The position numbers and the translations under genes are program-made. The notes below the pieces were generated by a model. It saw only the letters and a program-made list of their open reading frames with translations. It did not search any database and was not told where the DNA came from. A DNA stretch of 64,000 bases, taken from contig NZ_AP017898.1 in assembly GCF_003609835.1 (NCBI RefSeq), positions 558,001 through 622,000 of the forward strand. Direction: 5' to 3'. The DNA is from Sphingopyxis sp. FD7. GTDB lineage: Bacteria; Pseudomonadota; Alphaproteobacteria; Sphingomonadales; Sphingomonadaceae. Of the stretch, positions 1-8,314 are shown piece by piece (the stretch's first letter is position 1; every line of letters begins with the position of its first letter).

Positions 1-5
1 AGTGT

Positions 6-590
6 TCATGGCTTGGCACTGCGCTGCGATGGCGCTCCCGGACTGTTCCCGACGATCCCCGTAAACTTGGAAAGCGCACGCACGCCGACAGCGGGTTTCA
101 CCCCAGTCAGCATCTTGGCGGACAGATAAAGATTGCGCGCGAGGTTCGGACTATGGTCGGTGCCGACCGCGATCGGGATGATACGGTTCGCGTCCTTCAC
201 CGGGCGTACCCAGGCTACGGGATGCCCGACCCAGGGGAGGCCGACCCGACCCGAGCGCAGCATCGCTTCGTCGGCGCCGAGCGCCCGAACCCGCCAGCCA
301 TAACGGCGTCCGAGGTCTTGGAGCTTCGGCCAGAGGTCGGCGCAGGGGAGGCAGCCCGGCGCCGTGCTCATCTCGACGATGAAGGCGCCGCCCGCGCCGC
401 GCAACTCCTCGGCGAAGTTAGGCGGAAAGGACCGCGTTACCGGAACGCGCGCGAGCCAGACGTTCATCTCGGCCGCGCTCGCAACCGGGTGGATCGCGGC
501 GCGCGCCGCCTGCTCGCGCGAAGGGGACTGCGCGAGCGCCGGCAAGGCGAGGCCGACGCAGAGCAGCGAGAGGAGGGCGCGCGCCTTCAT
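6..590 (-). CDS. Thioredoxin-fold conjugation protein
   Basis: A 194-residue exported protein. It opens with a signal peptide (basic start, leucine-rich core, ALA-Q cleavage site near residue 21) and carries one CxxC active site (C80-LP-C83) inside a thioredoxin-like stretch, so it probably works on disulphides in the periplasm. Its start overlaps the stop of traF by ATGA, which points to translational coupling and a job in assembling the cysteine-rich conjugation proteins encoded just upstream. It is the last gene of the tra run visible here; the operon may continue past the left edge. The family name is uncertain: it could be a TrbB-like or DsbC-like accessory protein. Confidence 0.65.
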   Translation of the reverse strand: MKARALLSLLCVGLALPALAQSPSREQAARAAIHPVASAAEMNVWLARVPVTRSFPPNFAEELRGAGGAFIVEMSTAPGCLPCADLWPKLQDLGRRYGWRVRALGADEAMLRSGRVGLPWVGHPVAWVRPVKDANRIIPIAVGTDHSPNLARNLYLSAKMLTGVKPAVGVRALSKFTGIVGNSPGAPSQRSAKP

Positions 591-1474
591 GGCCGAGGTT
601 CAAGGCTCGAGGTGACGAGATCGCCGCCGAGTACGCGGGGATCGGTCGCAGAGACCGGCCCCGCCGACAGGGCATCGAAGAAGCCGTCCTCTTCGCCCGC
701 GCCGGTCAGGAATTGCTCGGGCCGGATATCGCCGAGCAGCAGCCGCACCGCCTGGTAAGCGGTCTGCGAAAGGTTCGGATAGGATTCGACGCCGCTCGCG
801 ATCACCATGCGCTGGGCGCTGCCGCGGCGGATCACCATCGTCGTCGGCGTGATCTCGACCCCGAACCGCGTGGCGAGTTCGGGCCGCTGGTCGATGTCCA
901 TCAGCGTGACCTGCCAACCGGTTTCCTCGCGGAAGCGCTCGATGATCGGCCACTGCACGCGGCAGTATCCGCAGCTCGAGCGCGAGAACATCACGAGCGC
1001 GAACTGCCCGGCCTGGCCGCGAAGATAGTGCCGCCGGACCTGCTCCTTCTCGGCCCCCATCGTGGCACGCGCGTCCCCGACCATCGGGTTGGCGGACTTG
1101 GCGCTGAGTTCGGGGTGATGAAGCATCGCGACCTGGGTGACGCCGGCGAAGGCGCGGGCCTTTCGCCTCGCAAAGTCCTGCAAGCGCCAGAAATCGGCGA
1201 CGGCATCGATCGTGAGCACGGTCGCGGCATAGTCGCGCTGCGCCTCGATCAGCTTGCGGATCTTCGGCGGCGTTAGGCGCGCAAGCTCTGCCATCGGCGG
1301 AATCCGGGGCTTCGCCAGCGCTTCGGGGTCCGCATCGTCATCCTTAGGCGGCGGGGCCTGATACCACCAATAGCCTTGCTTGGGTTCGGGCTGAGCCGTG
1401 CGGGAAAGCTGAGCCGCAGCGGGCACCGCAACGCCGACGGCCAGCGCGACGAGCGAGAGCAGGGAAGCGCGCAT
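587..1474 (-). CDS. traF: TraF, conjugal pilus assembly protein
   Basis: A 295-residue periplasmic protein of the F-type TraF family, needed for pilus assembly. A signal peptide (residues 1-21, ending AAA-Q) is followed by the family's aromatic WWYQ patch and a C-terminal thioredoxin-like domain with C168-GY-C171. F-plasmid TraF lacks the active CxxC, but many chromosomal and IncHI relatives keep it. I chose the ATG at 1474 because it gives the signal peptide and shares its A with the TGA of the upstream peptidase gene. The longer frame upstream has no such leader. Neighbours (trbC, S26 peptidase, thioredoxin) fit a TraF locus. Confidence 0.8.
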   Translation of the reverse strand: MRASLLSLVALAVGVAVPAAAQLSRTAQPEPKQGYWWYQAPPPKDDDADPEALAKPRIPPMAELARLTPPKIRKLIEAQRDYAATVLTIDAVADFWRLQDFARRKARAFAGVTQVAMLHHPELSAKSANPMVGDARATMGAEKEQVRRHYLRGQAGQFALVMFSRSSCGYCRVQWPIIERFREETGWQVTLMDIDQRPELATRFGVEITPTTMVIRRGSAQRMVIASGVESYPNLSQTAYQAVRLLLGDIRPEQFLTGAGEEDGFFDALSAGPVSATDPRVLGGDLVTSSLEPRP

Positions 1475-2073
1475 CACAACAACTTCTCCATCCGCTTGAG
1501 CTCGCCGATCGGCACCGGGCCATAATAGCGGCTGTCGAACCCGCTCGGATGGTGCGAGCCGACATAGATGGTGCCGGGCAGGATCAGCCCGTTGTCGGGA
1601 CGCCAATGCTCGAGCCGCTGGCCGTTTCGCCCGAACGGTTTGCTGATACCGAGCAGCTTGCCTTCGCAGAAATACCAGCCGTCGAGCGCATTGGGTTCGA
1701 AGGTCGAAGGCTTCTCGATCAGGCTGATGCGCTCGCCGGGAAAGCAGAGCGCGAACTTGGTGACATTGACAGGTTTTGGTCCCGCGAGCGGATGCGAGAG
1801 CGTGAACATGACGAGGTCGCCTTTCGCGATCGGCCCCGGCGCGGCGCGCACGGCCCAGGCGTCGATCGACGGCGACATGACCCAAGTGACCTGTGCCATC
1901 GCCCAGCAGGCGAAAAGGCCCGAGGGAATGACGATCGCGCAGGCCTTCCATAGCCGGTTCGGGCGCGCGGGCTGCCCAAGCCCTTCACTGCCGAGCGCGA
2001 CCGCCGCGCGGCGCGGCAGTCCTTTCAGCGCGATGGCAAGTCGCTTACCGAGCTTCCAGGCGTGACTGAGCAT
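1474..2073 (-). CDS. S26-family TraF-type signal peptidase
   Basis: A 199-residue inner-membrane serine peptidase of the kind that matures pilin in conjugation systems (TraF of RP4, TrhF of IncHI). One membrane segment lies at about residues 44-65. Just after it is an SPS sequence (67-69) that should hold the nucleophile, then KGDLV (84-88), Lys106 as likely general base, and FPGE. The signature FDSRYYGPV near the C-terminus is the standard S26 box. The ATG at 2073 is preceded by a very strong GGAGGAGG-type ribosome site inside the end of trbC, so that start is firm. Pilin itself is not in the window. Confidence 0.75.
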   Translation of the reverse strand: MLSHAWKLGKRLAIALKGLPRRAAVALGSEGLGQPARPNRLWKACAIVIPSGLFACWAMAQVTWVMSPSIDAWAVRAAPGPIAKGDLVMFTLSHPLAGPKPVNVTKFALCFPGERISLIEKPSTFEPNALDGWYFCEGKLLGISKPFGRNGQRLEHWRPDNGLILPGTIYVGSHHPSGFDSRYYGPVPIGELKRMEKLL

Positions 2074-2938
2074 CGCGCACCTCCTCCTTTCCGCCGAGGC
2101 GGGCAATTTCTTCGAGCAGGCCGGAGAGCGCCGCGTCACCGTAAACGACATGGGAAGCGCGCGGACTCTCGTCCTCGCGCTCGCAATAGGGGAGCGCCGG
2201 ATCGCCCGGGATCATCGCGAGCGCAGGCACGCGGGCGACGCCGTGCTGGCGGAAGACCAGCGGGTCGACGATCACCTGGATGTCGCGCATCACGCAGGCC
2301 GGGCCTTCGCAGCCCGGATCGAGCCGCAGCATCTCGGCGGTGAGCTTCGCCATCGGCGCCACCTTGGTCATCCCGCCCGGCATGCCGCGAAATGCGATCA
2401 CGCCGCGCGCCTTCTCAACCTGCGCGGCATAGGTTCTGAGCGTTGCCGTCGGCATCGACGAGGAGACGAACAGCACGGGCACCCAGCCCTTGGTCGCTTG
2501 CGCCGGCCCCGCATCGGCGATGGCCTTCATGTCGGGCGCTTCGAGGCCGAGCGCCTGGCCGAGCCGCTTCGCCATCGCCTCGCGCTCGGCAGCGAAGCGA
2601 TCCTTGCCGGCCTTGAGCGCGTCGCGCGCACGTGATTCCATTGCCGGAGACTTGGAGTGGCCGCGCAGGGCTTCGAAGGCGCGGCGGCGCTCGGCTTCGG
2701 TCGGCTCCGGCAGCTCCGATGGAGCGTGGACAGGCTCGACTTTTGGCCGCGAGATTGCGCCGCGCAGCCGTTCCATCGCGGCATTGCCTTCGCGTTCGAT
2801 CTCACTGCGCGCCGACGAGGGCTCTTCGGTCCCCGGCGACACCTGCGCTGTCCCGGCGCTGGGCATCCCCGCCCATCCGGCGAGCGCGATCAGCGCGGCA
2901 AGGCGCGGCCTAGCGGCCGATGGCCTGCGTATAGGCAT
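2045..2938 (-). CDS. trbC: TrbC, F-type pilus assembly protein
   Basis: A 297-residue secreted protein. It has a signal-like N-terminus, a long charged middle (about residues 35-140) and a C-terminal TrbC domain beginning around VPVLFVSSSMP, the family hallmark, with later GMPGG and VDPLVF motifs. In F-type systems TrbC is periplasmic and forms a complex with TraW for pilus assembly. It overlaps the gene on each side by 29 bases (2045-2073 and 2910-2938), as expected in a tightly coupled tra operon. The order traU-traN-trbC differs slightly from F (traU-trbC-traN). Confidence 0.8.
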   Translation of the reverse strand: MPIRRPSAARPRLAALIALAGWAGMPSAGTAQVSPGTEEPSSARSEIEREGNAAMERLRGAISRPKVEPVHAPSELPEPTEAERRRAFEALRGHSKSPAMESRARDALKAGKDRFAAEREAMAKRLGQALGLEAPDMKAIADAGPAQATKGWVPVLFVSSSMPTATLRTYAAQVEKARGVIAFRGMPGGMTKVAPMAKLTAEMLRLDPGCEGPACVMRDIQVIVDPLVFRQHGVARVPALAMIPGDPALPYCEREDESPRASHVVYGDAALSGLLEEIARLGGKEEVRDAQSRLEAR

Positions 2939-4025
2939 CGATGCGATCCTTCATGTCGATCTGGATGTCGGCTTGCGCGCGGGCCTCGATCTCGTTGTAA
3001 TATTCGGACAGGTCCATCCGGCTGAAGTCGAGCGCCTGGAATTCCTCGGGCGTGAACCCCCGGCAGTTCGGCGTCTTCACCGGCCCCCAGCCATCGGCAA
3101 AGGACTTGAGTTGCGGACGGCCCTGTTCCTGGATGATGCGGCCGAGCTTGGTGTTGAAGCAGCAATGGCTGCGCGATTTCTGGACGCAGATGCCGAGGAT
3201 CTTCGACGAGCAATAGCTGCCGATCTCGACGCACATGCCCGAGCCGCGCAGCATGCCGACTTCCATATCTTGCTGGTCGCAGGAGGTGAGCAGGAAATCG
3301 ATCATCACGTTGATCGCGAGGCTGATCGCGATCGAGGTCGGATCGATGCCGACGATGATCGCATTGGCGCCCGCGCTCGCCGCCTGGCTCGCTGTCGCCC
3401 CGGCTTGGAAGGCGGCATAGGCGGCCTTGGCGCCGGTGAACACGCCCTTGGCGATCGCGATCTTGGTCTGGGTCGATGCGAGCGACGAGCCCATGCCGTC
3501 CTTGACGATCTTGCCCTTGTCCTTGCAGCAGCTCTGGAAGCCGGTCTTGAGCCCGGCGGGGCGGCAGCGCAGCGCGCGGCCCGCGAAGATCTCGATATTG
3601 CCGAGGCAATTGCCATCGGCATCGACCGGCCCATCGGCGGGCGCGCCGGGATCGTCGATAACGGGCTCATCCTCGATCGGGTTCGCGGCGGTATCGATAC
3701 AGCTATGCGGCGAGCAGGCCGGAACGCCGCCGCTCGTCGGCGTCTCGCAGCCATATTGGGGTCCAAGCGGGCACGACCAGCCGCCGCCGGGCTCGGCTGC
3801 GCACCAGGCGCGCTCGAGCGGACATTGCCATCCGCCGTTTGCTGTTCCGGTGCAGCTTGCTGTTTCGCCGGGGCCGTCGGCCTCGCCGCTGCCGTCGAGA
3901 TCGGCGGCGCAAATCTGCTGGGCGTGCGCTGGCGCGGCCGCGAGCGCGCTGCCGATAGCCAGCCCCAGGACTAGCAAAAGGATCAGCGCGGCCCGGTGCG
4001 GCCAAGGGATGTCGCGCCAGCTCAT
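2910..4025 (-). CDS. TraN-like mating-pair protein, C-terminal partner
   Basis: A 371-residue cysteine-rich exported protein. It has its own clear signal peptide (hydrophobic residues about 12-34, AHA-Q cleavage), repeated CPL.W / CG segments at 40-100, and a C-terminal half with CCKDKG, SCDQQD, CSSK and HCCFNTKLGR motifs typical of the TraN C-terminus, which stabilises mating pairs at the outer membrane. It starts within the stop of the preceding gene (ATGA). Because it has a leader of its own it is a true second protein and not a frameshift product. The two genes together (about 1,020 residues) match the length of long single-chain TraN proteins. Confidence 0.65.
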   Translation of the reverse strand: MSWRDIPWPHRAALILLLVLGLAIGSALAAAPAHAQQICAADLDGSGEADGPGETASCTGTANGGWQCPLERAWCAAEPGGGWSCPLGPQYGCETPTSGGVPACSPHSCIDTAANPIEDEPVIDDPGAPADGPVDADGNCLGNIEIFAGRALRCRPAGLKTGFQSCCKDKGKIVKDGMGSSLASTQTKIAIAKGVFTGAKAAYAAFQAGATASQAASAGANAIIVGIDPTSIAISLAINVMIDFLLTSCDQQDMEVGMLRGSGMCVEIGSYCSSKILGICVQKSRSHCCFNTKLGRIIQEQGRPQLKSFADGWGPVKTPNCRGFTPEEFQALDFSRMDLSEYYNEIEARAQADIQIDMKDRIDAYTQAIGR

Positions 4026-5965
4026 CGCGCCGTCGCCGTGCAGGCGAGATCGGCGCCGGCGAGCCGGACCGTCTGCATCACCACCACCGCTTCGGGGAAA
4101 TCGTCGAGACAGCCGCAGGGGCTGACGATCGTCTCGCCGGGACCCGCCGGGCAGACATTGTCGGCGCGGCAGACATGATAGAAGGTGTCGAACCCGGTCG
4201 GGTTCGTCTGCCTGGCGCCGACGACGCCATCGGGCGCGGCGTCTGCGTTCGCCTTGGGCGCCCGCGTCTTGCAGATCGCCTCGCAGGCGGGCACCGAGCC
4301 GCGGTCGGGGAGCGCGAACGGCCGCGTCAACGACGCCATGCCGCCGTCGGCGGTGCGCACGCGGTCGGCGAGCATCGTCTCGGTCGAATGGTCGATGATC
4401 CACGCGCCGCGCCTGAGATCGGGCTCGGGCATGGAGCCCGTGTCGACGACGCATTTATAGCTGCGCTCGCGGCGGAAGAAGTCGCGGGTGAGTCGGATGG
4501 TGCACGACCCGGTGCCGAACAGGCGGGTTTGGGTGAGGGGTCTCAGGCCGGCGCTGATGCCATTGCGGAAGGTCTGGACGCCGTCGACATTTTCGCTGTC
4601 GAGGCGGCACTTCGTATCGCCGCCTGTGCCCGCGCACAGGTCGACGAGCCGCTCGCTGGGCTCGCAGCCGGGCGAGACGCGGATCTCGACATCGACGAGA
4701 CCCCATTGGGTCGTGAGCGGCGCGCCGCCGCCCCCGCCCCGCACGCGCGCCGATACGGTTGCGGGACCTGCCCGGAGGTCGGCCGTGAAATCATAAGGCG
4801 TATAGTTGCGCGCCGCGCCGCCGTCGGTGCGGCAATCGCCAGAAGGCAATCCAGTGGTCAGCCAGGGGCGCGGTCCGGCCGAGCTGACGATGCGGCCGTT
4901 GACGCGGCCCTGGACCCAGTCGTCGGCGCCCATCTCGACGATCTGTGCGGATATAAGCTTCGCGGGGTCGCTGACTTCGAAGCGCGCGGTGAAGATTGGC
5001 GGCGATCCGCTGCAATCGCCGTCGCCGATGATGCGATAGCGGCGACATCCCTCGCCGCAGTCGCGAACCGAATAAATGGAGCCCGACGCGGAGACGATAT
5101 CGTCGTAACCGAGCGGCAGGAAGGTCACTTCGCGCTCGATCGTGCAGGCCCGGACCTGCTCGGCACGGCCCGTGCCGGCAGGTGAGCCAGCGAGCGACTG
5201 GAACAGGCTGTTCGACCGCGATGCGGCAAAAGCGTCGCCCTGGATTGCGGTCGGGTTCGCGCGATAGGCCGTCTGGGGCAGGGCGGGATCGGGGCTGCAC
5301 GCGGTCGATTGCGCGCCGACATATTGAATGACGGGACCGTTCACCCGTGCGTCGGCGACACCGTTGCGCGGATCGTGGCTCGACAGCGCGCCGACCGCAC
5401 CGCCGCCAAGATCTTTCAGCACCGACGGCAGATTGCCCATGACGAGGTTCGCGCCGCAACTGTTGTTGACGCAATAGCAGCCGGCGAGCGCAGGCATCTC
5501 GACTTCGGCGAGCTTGAGGTCGCCGCTGCTGTCGACATCCCATTGGAAGCTGCGGCAGTCGCTCCAGCTCCCGGGGCGGCAGGAGATCACGCCGTTGGCG
5601 CAAATCCCCGACACCGGCACGGGCAAGGTCGTCACGCTATCGAATTGGCCGTCGATATCCTTGTCGCGCGCGATGCGGACGGTAGTGATATCGCCGCCCG
5701 CGCCAGGCTGGATCAGGATTTCAAGGAAGTTCGCCGTCTTCTGGCAGGCGAGGTTCGGCGTGAAGCTCTTGCTCTTGTCGACCGTCGCGATGGACTGCCC
5801 GGCGAGGCCGGGGCTGATGTAATTTTCGAGGATGGCTTCGCTGTCGCTGCTCTTGGAGCGCGAGGCCTCGGCCGCGGTGCGCGCACGGTCCTCGATCGTC
5901 TGGGCCAGCGCCACGCCGGGGAGCGCGGCCGAGATAGGCAACAGGGCAAGAAACCGCGGGGTCAC
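4022..5965 (-). CDS. Large cysteine-rich TraN-like secreted protein
   Basis: A 647-residue exported protein starting with GTG at 5965 (GTGA overlap with the frame upstream). Signal peptide at about 1-22, then many paired cysteines (for example GCYCVNNSC, CGEGCRRY, CGCLDD) and a glycine-rich patch near the middle. It sits between traU and the TraN-like C-terminal gene, so I read it as the N-terminal part of a TraN function supplied as a separate chain that likely faces the recipient at the outer membrane. There is no catalytic motif. The TraN label rests mostly on cysteine pattern and position. Confidence 0.55.
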   Translation of the reverse strand: MTPRFLALLPISAALPGVALAQTIEDRARTAAEASRSKSSDSEAILENYISPGLAGQSIATVDKSKSFTPNLACQKTANFLEILIQPGAGGDITTVRIARDKDIDGQFDSVTTLPVPVSGICANGVISCRPGSWSDCRSFQWDVDSSGDLKLAEVEMPALAGCYCVNNSCGANLVMGNLPSVLKDLGGGAVGALSSHDPRNGVADARVNGPVIQYVGAQSTACSPDPALPQTAYRANPTAIQGDAFAASRSNSLFQSLAGSPAGTGRAEQVRACTIEREVTFLPLGYDDIVSASGSIYSVRDCGEGCRRYRIIGDGDCSGSPPIFTARFEVSDPAKLISAQIVEMGADDWVQGRVNGRIVSSAGPRPWLTTGLPSGDCRTDGGAARNYTPYDFTADLRAGPATVSARVRGGGGGAPLTTQWGLVDVEIRVSPGCEPSERLVDLCAGTGGDTKCRLDSENVDGVQTFRNGISAGLRPLTQTRLFGTGSCTIRLTRDFFRRERSYKCVVDTGSMPEPDLRRGAWIIDHSTETMLADRVRTADGGMASLTRPFALPDRGSVPACEAICKTRAPKANADAAPDGVVGARQTNPTGFDTFYHVCRADNVCPAGPGETIVSPCGCLDDFPEAVVVMQTVRLAGADLACTATAR

Positions 5966-6306
5966 GAGCGATTCCCGTCGATGGTGCGCGAGCCATGGGC
6001 CACGCGAAACAGGTCTCCCGCCCGGAAATCATCGCATCCGGGCGGGAGGAGCCGAAACGCCGCCTGGCCTTCGAAGACGGTGAGCACGGCCTTCACCTGC
6101 GAACGCAGCGGGGTTGAGGCACAGCTTTCCGCCGTCCGAGGTTCGGTGGCCGCCTCGGCTGAAGGTGGAGCGGCGCCCAAGGAGAGGGGGCAGGGCGCCG
6201 CCCCCGCCTCGCGCGCCTGCCGGCAGCCACCAGGGCTGTGGCGGGCAGACCGGGCCGATTCCGGGCTGCGCGCAAGGCGATCGGTATGCGCCGGAACCGG
6301 CGCCGC
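5962..6306 (-). CDS. Possible small conjugation protein, start unclear
   Basis: An open frame of about 115 codons between the traU stop and the 647-residue gene, ending in a GTGA overlap with it. The last 45 residues (from QVKAVLTVFEG to the end) look like a folded protein; the part before is arginine/proline-rich and could be the wrong frame. There is no ATG after the traU stop in this frame, so it would need an alternative start or a frameshift out of traU. I do not recognise a family. Confidence 0.3.
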   Translation of the reverse strand, partial: AAPVPAHTDRLARSPESARSARHSPGGCRQAREAGAAPCPLSLGAAPPSAEAATEPRTAESCASTPLRSQVKAVLTVFEGQAAFRLLPPGCDDFRAGDLFRVAHGSRTIDGNRS

Positions 6307-6307
6307 A

Positions 6308-6475
6308 TCAGGGCGTCGAGATGCCAGCACAGCAAATCGCTTTCTCGAAGAGCATGAACTGGGCGTTGTCCTTGCCGGGCGCATGCTTGCCCGAGGTCCA
6401 GAGTGCGCCCGGGCGGCCGATGTTGACGCACTTGCCGCCCTTCACCGGCTCCATCATGACCGGCCCCCACCGAGT
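6308..6475 (-). pseudogene. traU: traU, C-terminal remnant cut by an IS
   Basis: About 55 codons on the minus strand ending at 6308. They encode a TraU-type C-terminus: KCVNIGRPG, then W-TSGKHAPGKDN, then FMLFEKAICCAG. This lines up with F TraU (G-C-fGR, W-GK-P, gylmwRKRnC). The rest of traU is absent: the reading frame runs into the IS at about 6461-6480. TraU is required for DNA transfer in F-type systems, so this copy of the transfer region is probably inactive unless a second traU exists. Confidence 0.7.
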
Positions 6476-6490
6476 GGTCCGGGCTATATG

Positions 6491-7345
6491 TTAGTGCATT
6501 GACGCCTCCATCGCCAGTGTCGGCCGTAGGTGGAGCGAAGCGGAACCGGAGGGCGACACTGGCGATGGAACGGCCTCCGGCGCGGGTGGTCGGTATCCCA
6601 GCGAGCTGTGCGGCCGGACGGTGTTGTAATGTCGCCGCCAGGCCTCGATCAGGATCCGGGCCTCGGCGAGCGAGTAGAAGATTTCGCCGTTGAGCAGTTC
6701 ATCACGCAGCGATCCGTTGAAGCTCTCGCAATAGCCATTCTCCCATGGTGATCCGGGCGTGATATACAGCGTCTTCACGCCGATCTGGGCGAGCCATTGC
6801 TGCACCGCCGTCGCGATAAACTCCGGGCCATTGTCGGACCGTATGTGCGCTGGTGGCCCACGCGTGACGAACAGCTCGGCGAGCGCCGCCAGAACGTCAT
6901 CGCTCCTGAGCTTGCGTGCCACCGGCAACGCCAGGCACTCCCGGCTCGCCTCGTCGATGATCGAAAGGATCCGGTATTTGCGACCATCGTGGGTCCGCCC
7001 TTCGACGAAGTCGTAGGACCAGACATGGCCGGGATACTCGGGCCGAAGCCGGATGCACGATCCGTCGTTCAGCCAGAGCCGCCCGCGCTTCGGCTGCCTT
7101 TGCGGTACCTTCAGCCCCTCGCGCCGCCAGATGCGCTCGACCCGCTTGCGGTTCACATGCCACCCCGCATCGCGCAGCAACGCCGTCACCCGGCGATAGC
7201 CATAACGACCATATTGCCGGGCCAGCGCAATGATGTCCTCGGTCAGAGCTGCTTCGTCGTTCGCCCCGCGGGGCGCCTTGCGCTGTGTCGATCGATGTTG
7301 CCCGAGCACACGGCACAGCCGCCGCTCAGACACCGGCATCATCAT
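6491..7345 (-). CDS. IS3-family transposase OrfB (DDE)
   Basis: The 284-residue catalytic half of the transposase. The DDE triad is visible: Asp in WSYDFVEG, Asp in RSDNGPEF and Glu in ENGYCESFN, followed by LRDELLN and RPHSSLGY, the usual integrase-core ending of the IS407 group. The N-terminal GYRRVTALLR / VNRKRVERIWRREGL region is the helix-turn-helix typical of this group. It is normally made as a fusion with OrfA by -1 frameshifting, and the frame is open upstream through the GGGAAAC site near 7393. It looks intact. Confidence 0.9.
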   Translation of the reverse strand: MMMPVSERRLCRVLGQHRSTQRKAPRGANDEAALTEDIIALARQYGRYGYRRVTALLRDAGWHVNRKRVERIWRREGLKVPQRQPKRGRLWLNDGSCIRLRPEYPGHVWSYDFVEGRTHDGRKYRILSIIDEASRECLALPVARKLRSDDVLAALAELFVTRGPPAHIRSDNGPEFIATAVQQWLAQIGVKTLYITPGSPWENGYCESFNGSLRDELLNGEIFYSLAEARILIEAWRRHYNTVRPHSSLGYRPPAPEAVPSPVSPSGSASLHLRPTLAMEASMH

Positions 7346-7383
7346 TCTGATGTGATCGATACAGCGCCTTCGGCGCGCGGGGC

Positions 7384-7662
7384 TCAGAAGTTTCCCCGGG
7401 CAGCCTCCTGCAATATCAGCTTGTCCAGCGTCAGGTCCGATATCGCACGCCGAAGCCGCGCATTCTCTTTCTCCAAGTCCTTCATCCGCCGCGCCTGGTC
7501 GGTCTTCAGACCGCCATATTCCTTACGCCACCGATAATAGGTCTGTTCCGTAACGCCGATCCGGCGACACGCTTCAGCCGTCGTCGCCCCCTGCGCCAAC
7601 ACGACCTCCGCTTCACGCAGCTTGCCGATAATCTCTTCCGGGCGATGCTTCTTGGCCGGCAT
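7384..7662 (-). CDS. IS3-family OrfA (HTH protein)
   Basis: A 92-residue protein with the standard OrfA layout: helix-turn-helix (about residues 8-48, TTAEACRRIGVTEQTYYRW) followed by a leucine-zipper stretch (MKDLEKENARLRR). It binds the element's ends and supplies the N-terminal part of the fused OrfAB transposase. It ends ARGNF just downstream of the slippery heptamer G-GGA-AAC (7390-7396, minus strand). Confidence 0.9.
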   Translation of the reverse strand: MPAKKHRPEEIIGKLREAEVVLAQGATTAEACRRIGVTEQTYYRWRKEYGGLKTDQARRMKDLEKENARLRRAISDLTLDKLILQEAARGNF

Positions 7663-7720
7663 TCATATTCTCCTTCGTCATCCAAAATATCATCAATTTT
7701 GGACCACTCAGAAGGGGGCA

Positions 7721-7739
7721 GATCAGTGATCGACTGATC
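7721..7739. promoter_or_regulatory. Palindrome upstream of marR
   Basis: GATCAGT and ACTGATC separated by 5 bases, about 55 bases before the MarR gene and immediately beside the IS end. The size and position suit a MarR-type operator, but it could be a remnant of the insertion site. No conserved -35/-10 pair can be assigned with confidence. Confidence 0.35.
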
Positions 7740-7792
7740 AATCATTCCACGATCATACTATATCATATCTTACAGTAAAGGGTTTTCAGAAT

Positions 7793-8314
7793 ATGATGTT
7801 GGCTCTACAGTCCATGACGATGGTTGAACCTCGCAATACAAGCGGCATCTCTCCCGCGAAAAGTCTTCTGACGGCCTCAGACGAGTTTGTCTTTCTCATC
7901 GAGGAAGTGCCCCGCAAACTGCGTCGGAAGTTTGATGCCTCAACGGCGCGCTTCGGATTGACGCGAACCCAGTGGCGCGCGCTCGTCTATATCTATCGGA
8001 CCCCGGGCATGACCCAAACCGACCTCTCCAAATGCCTCGAACTGGAGCGTGCCAGCGTTGGCCATGTTGTCGACCAGCTGGAAAGAATGGTGCTCGCGGA
8101 ACGGCGCGCTGCCAAGGGCGACCGGCGCGTCTGGGAACTTCATCTTTTGCCCCGAGCGATCGAAATCCTGCCTCAGCTGCGCGCCGAAGCCGACATGATC
8201 TACGCGCGACTGCTCCATATGATTTCCCCAACTGAGATACGCGCGATGCGCTCATTGCTGACGAAAATGTCCGGCAATCTCGAAAGCGGATCGGAAGACA
8301 TGCCTCCTCGATAG
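7793..8314 (+). CDS. MarR-family transcriptional regulator
   Basis: A 173-residue winged-helix regulator. The core runs from about residue 35 to 150: TRTQWRALVYIYRTPGMTQTDLSKCLELERASVGHVVDQLE is read as helix 2 to the recognition helix, followed by the wing RRAAKGDRRVW. MarR proteins are dimeric repressors that release DNA on binding small, often aromatic, ligands. It stands alone between IS elements, so its target cannot be told from context; the island's catabolic genes are candidates. The first ATG pair is at 7793; a start at the later ATG (7814) is possible. Confidence 0.85.
   Translation: MMLALQSMTMVEPRNTSGISPAKSLLTASDEFVFLIEEVPRKLRRKFDASTARFGLTRTQWRALVYIYRTPGMTQTDLSKCLELERASVGHVVDQLERMVLAERRAAKGDRRVWELHLLPRAIEILPQLRAEADMIYARLLHMISPTEIRAMRSLLTKMSGNLESGSEDMPPR

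Larger units (their letters stand above)
6461..7720 (-). mobile_element. IS3-family element, IS407-like
   Basis: An insertion sequence of about 1.26 kb, with orfA (7384-7662) and orfB (6491-7345) on the minus strand. The ends match as imperfect inverted repeats: 6462-6480 and the reverse complement of 7701-7720 share CCCCC, then GAGTGGTCC, with a one-base gap between. No target duplication is visible (tgac against gatc), so one flank may have been rearranged. It sits in traU. The exact left boundary is uncertain because CGGTGGGGGCC also reads as plausible traU codons. Confidence 0.8.

Noticed and set aside
2490..3974. Long plus-strand open frame (494 codons)
   Set aside because: It is antisense to trbC and the TraN-like gene. 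Composition is Arg/Ala/Gly-rich with no motif, typical of a shadow frame in GC-rich DNA.
7721..7739. IS target duplication
   Set aside because: The flanking 4-mers (tgac, gatc) do not match, so the GATCAGT palindrome was not treated as an insertion scar.
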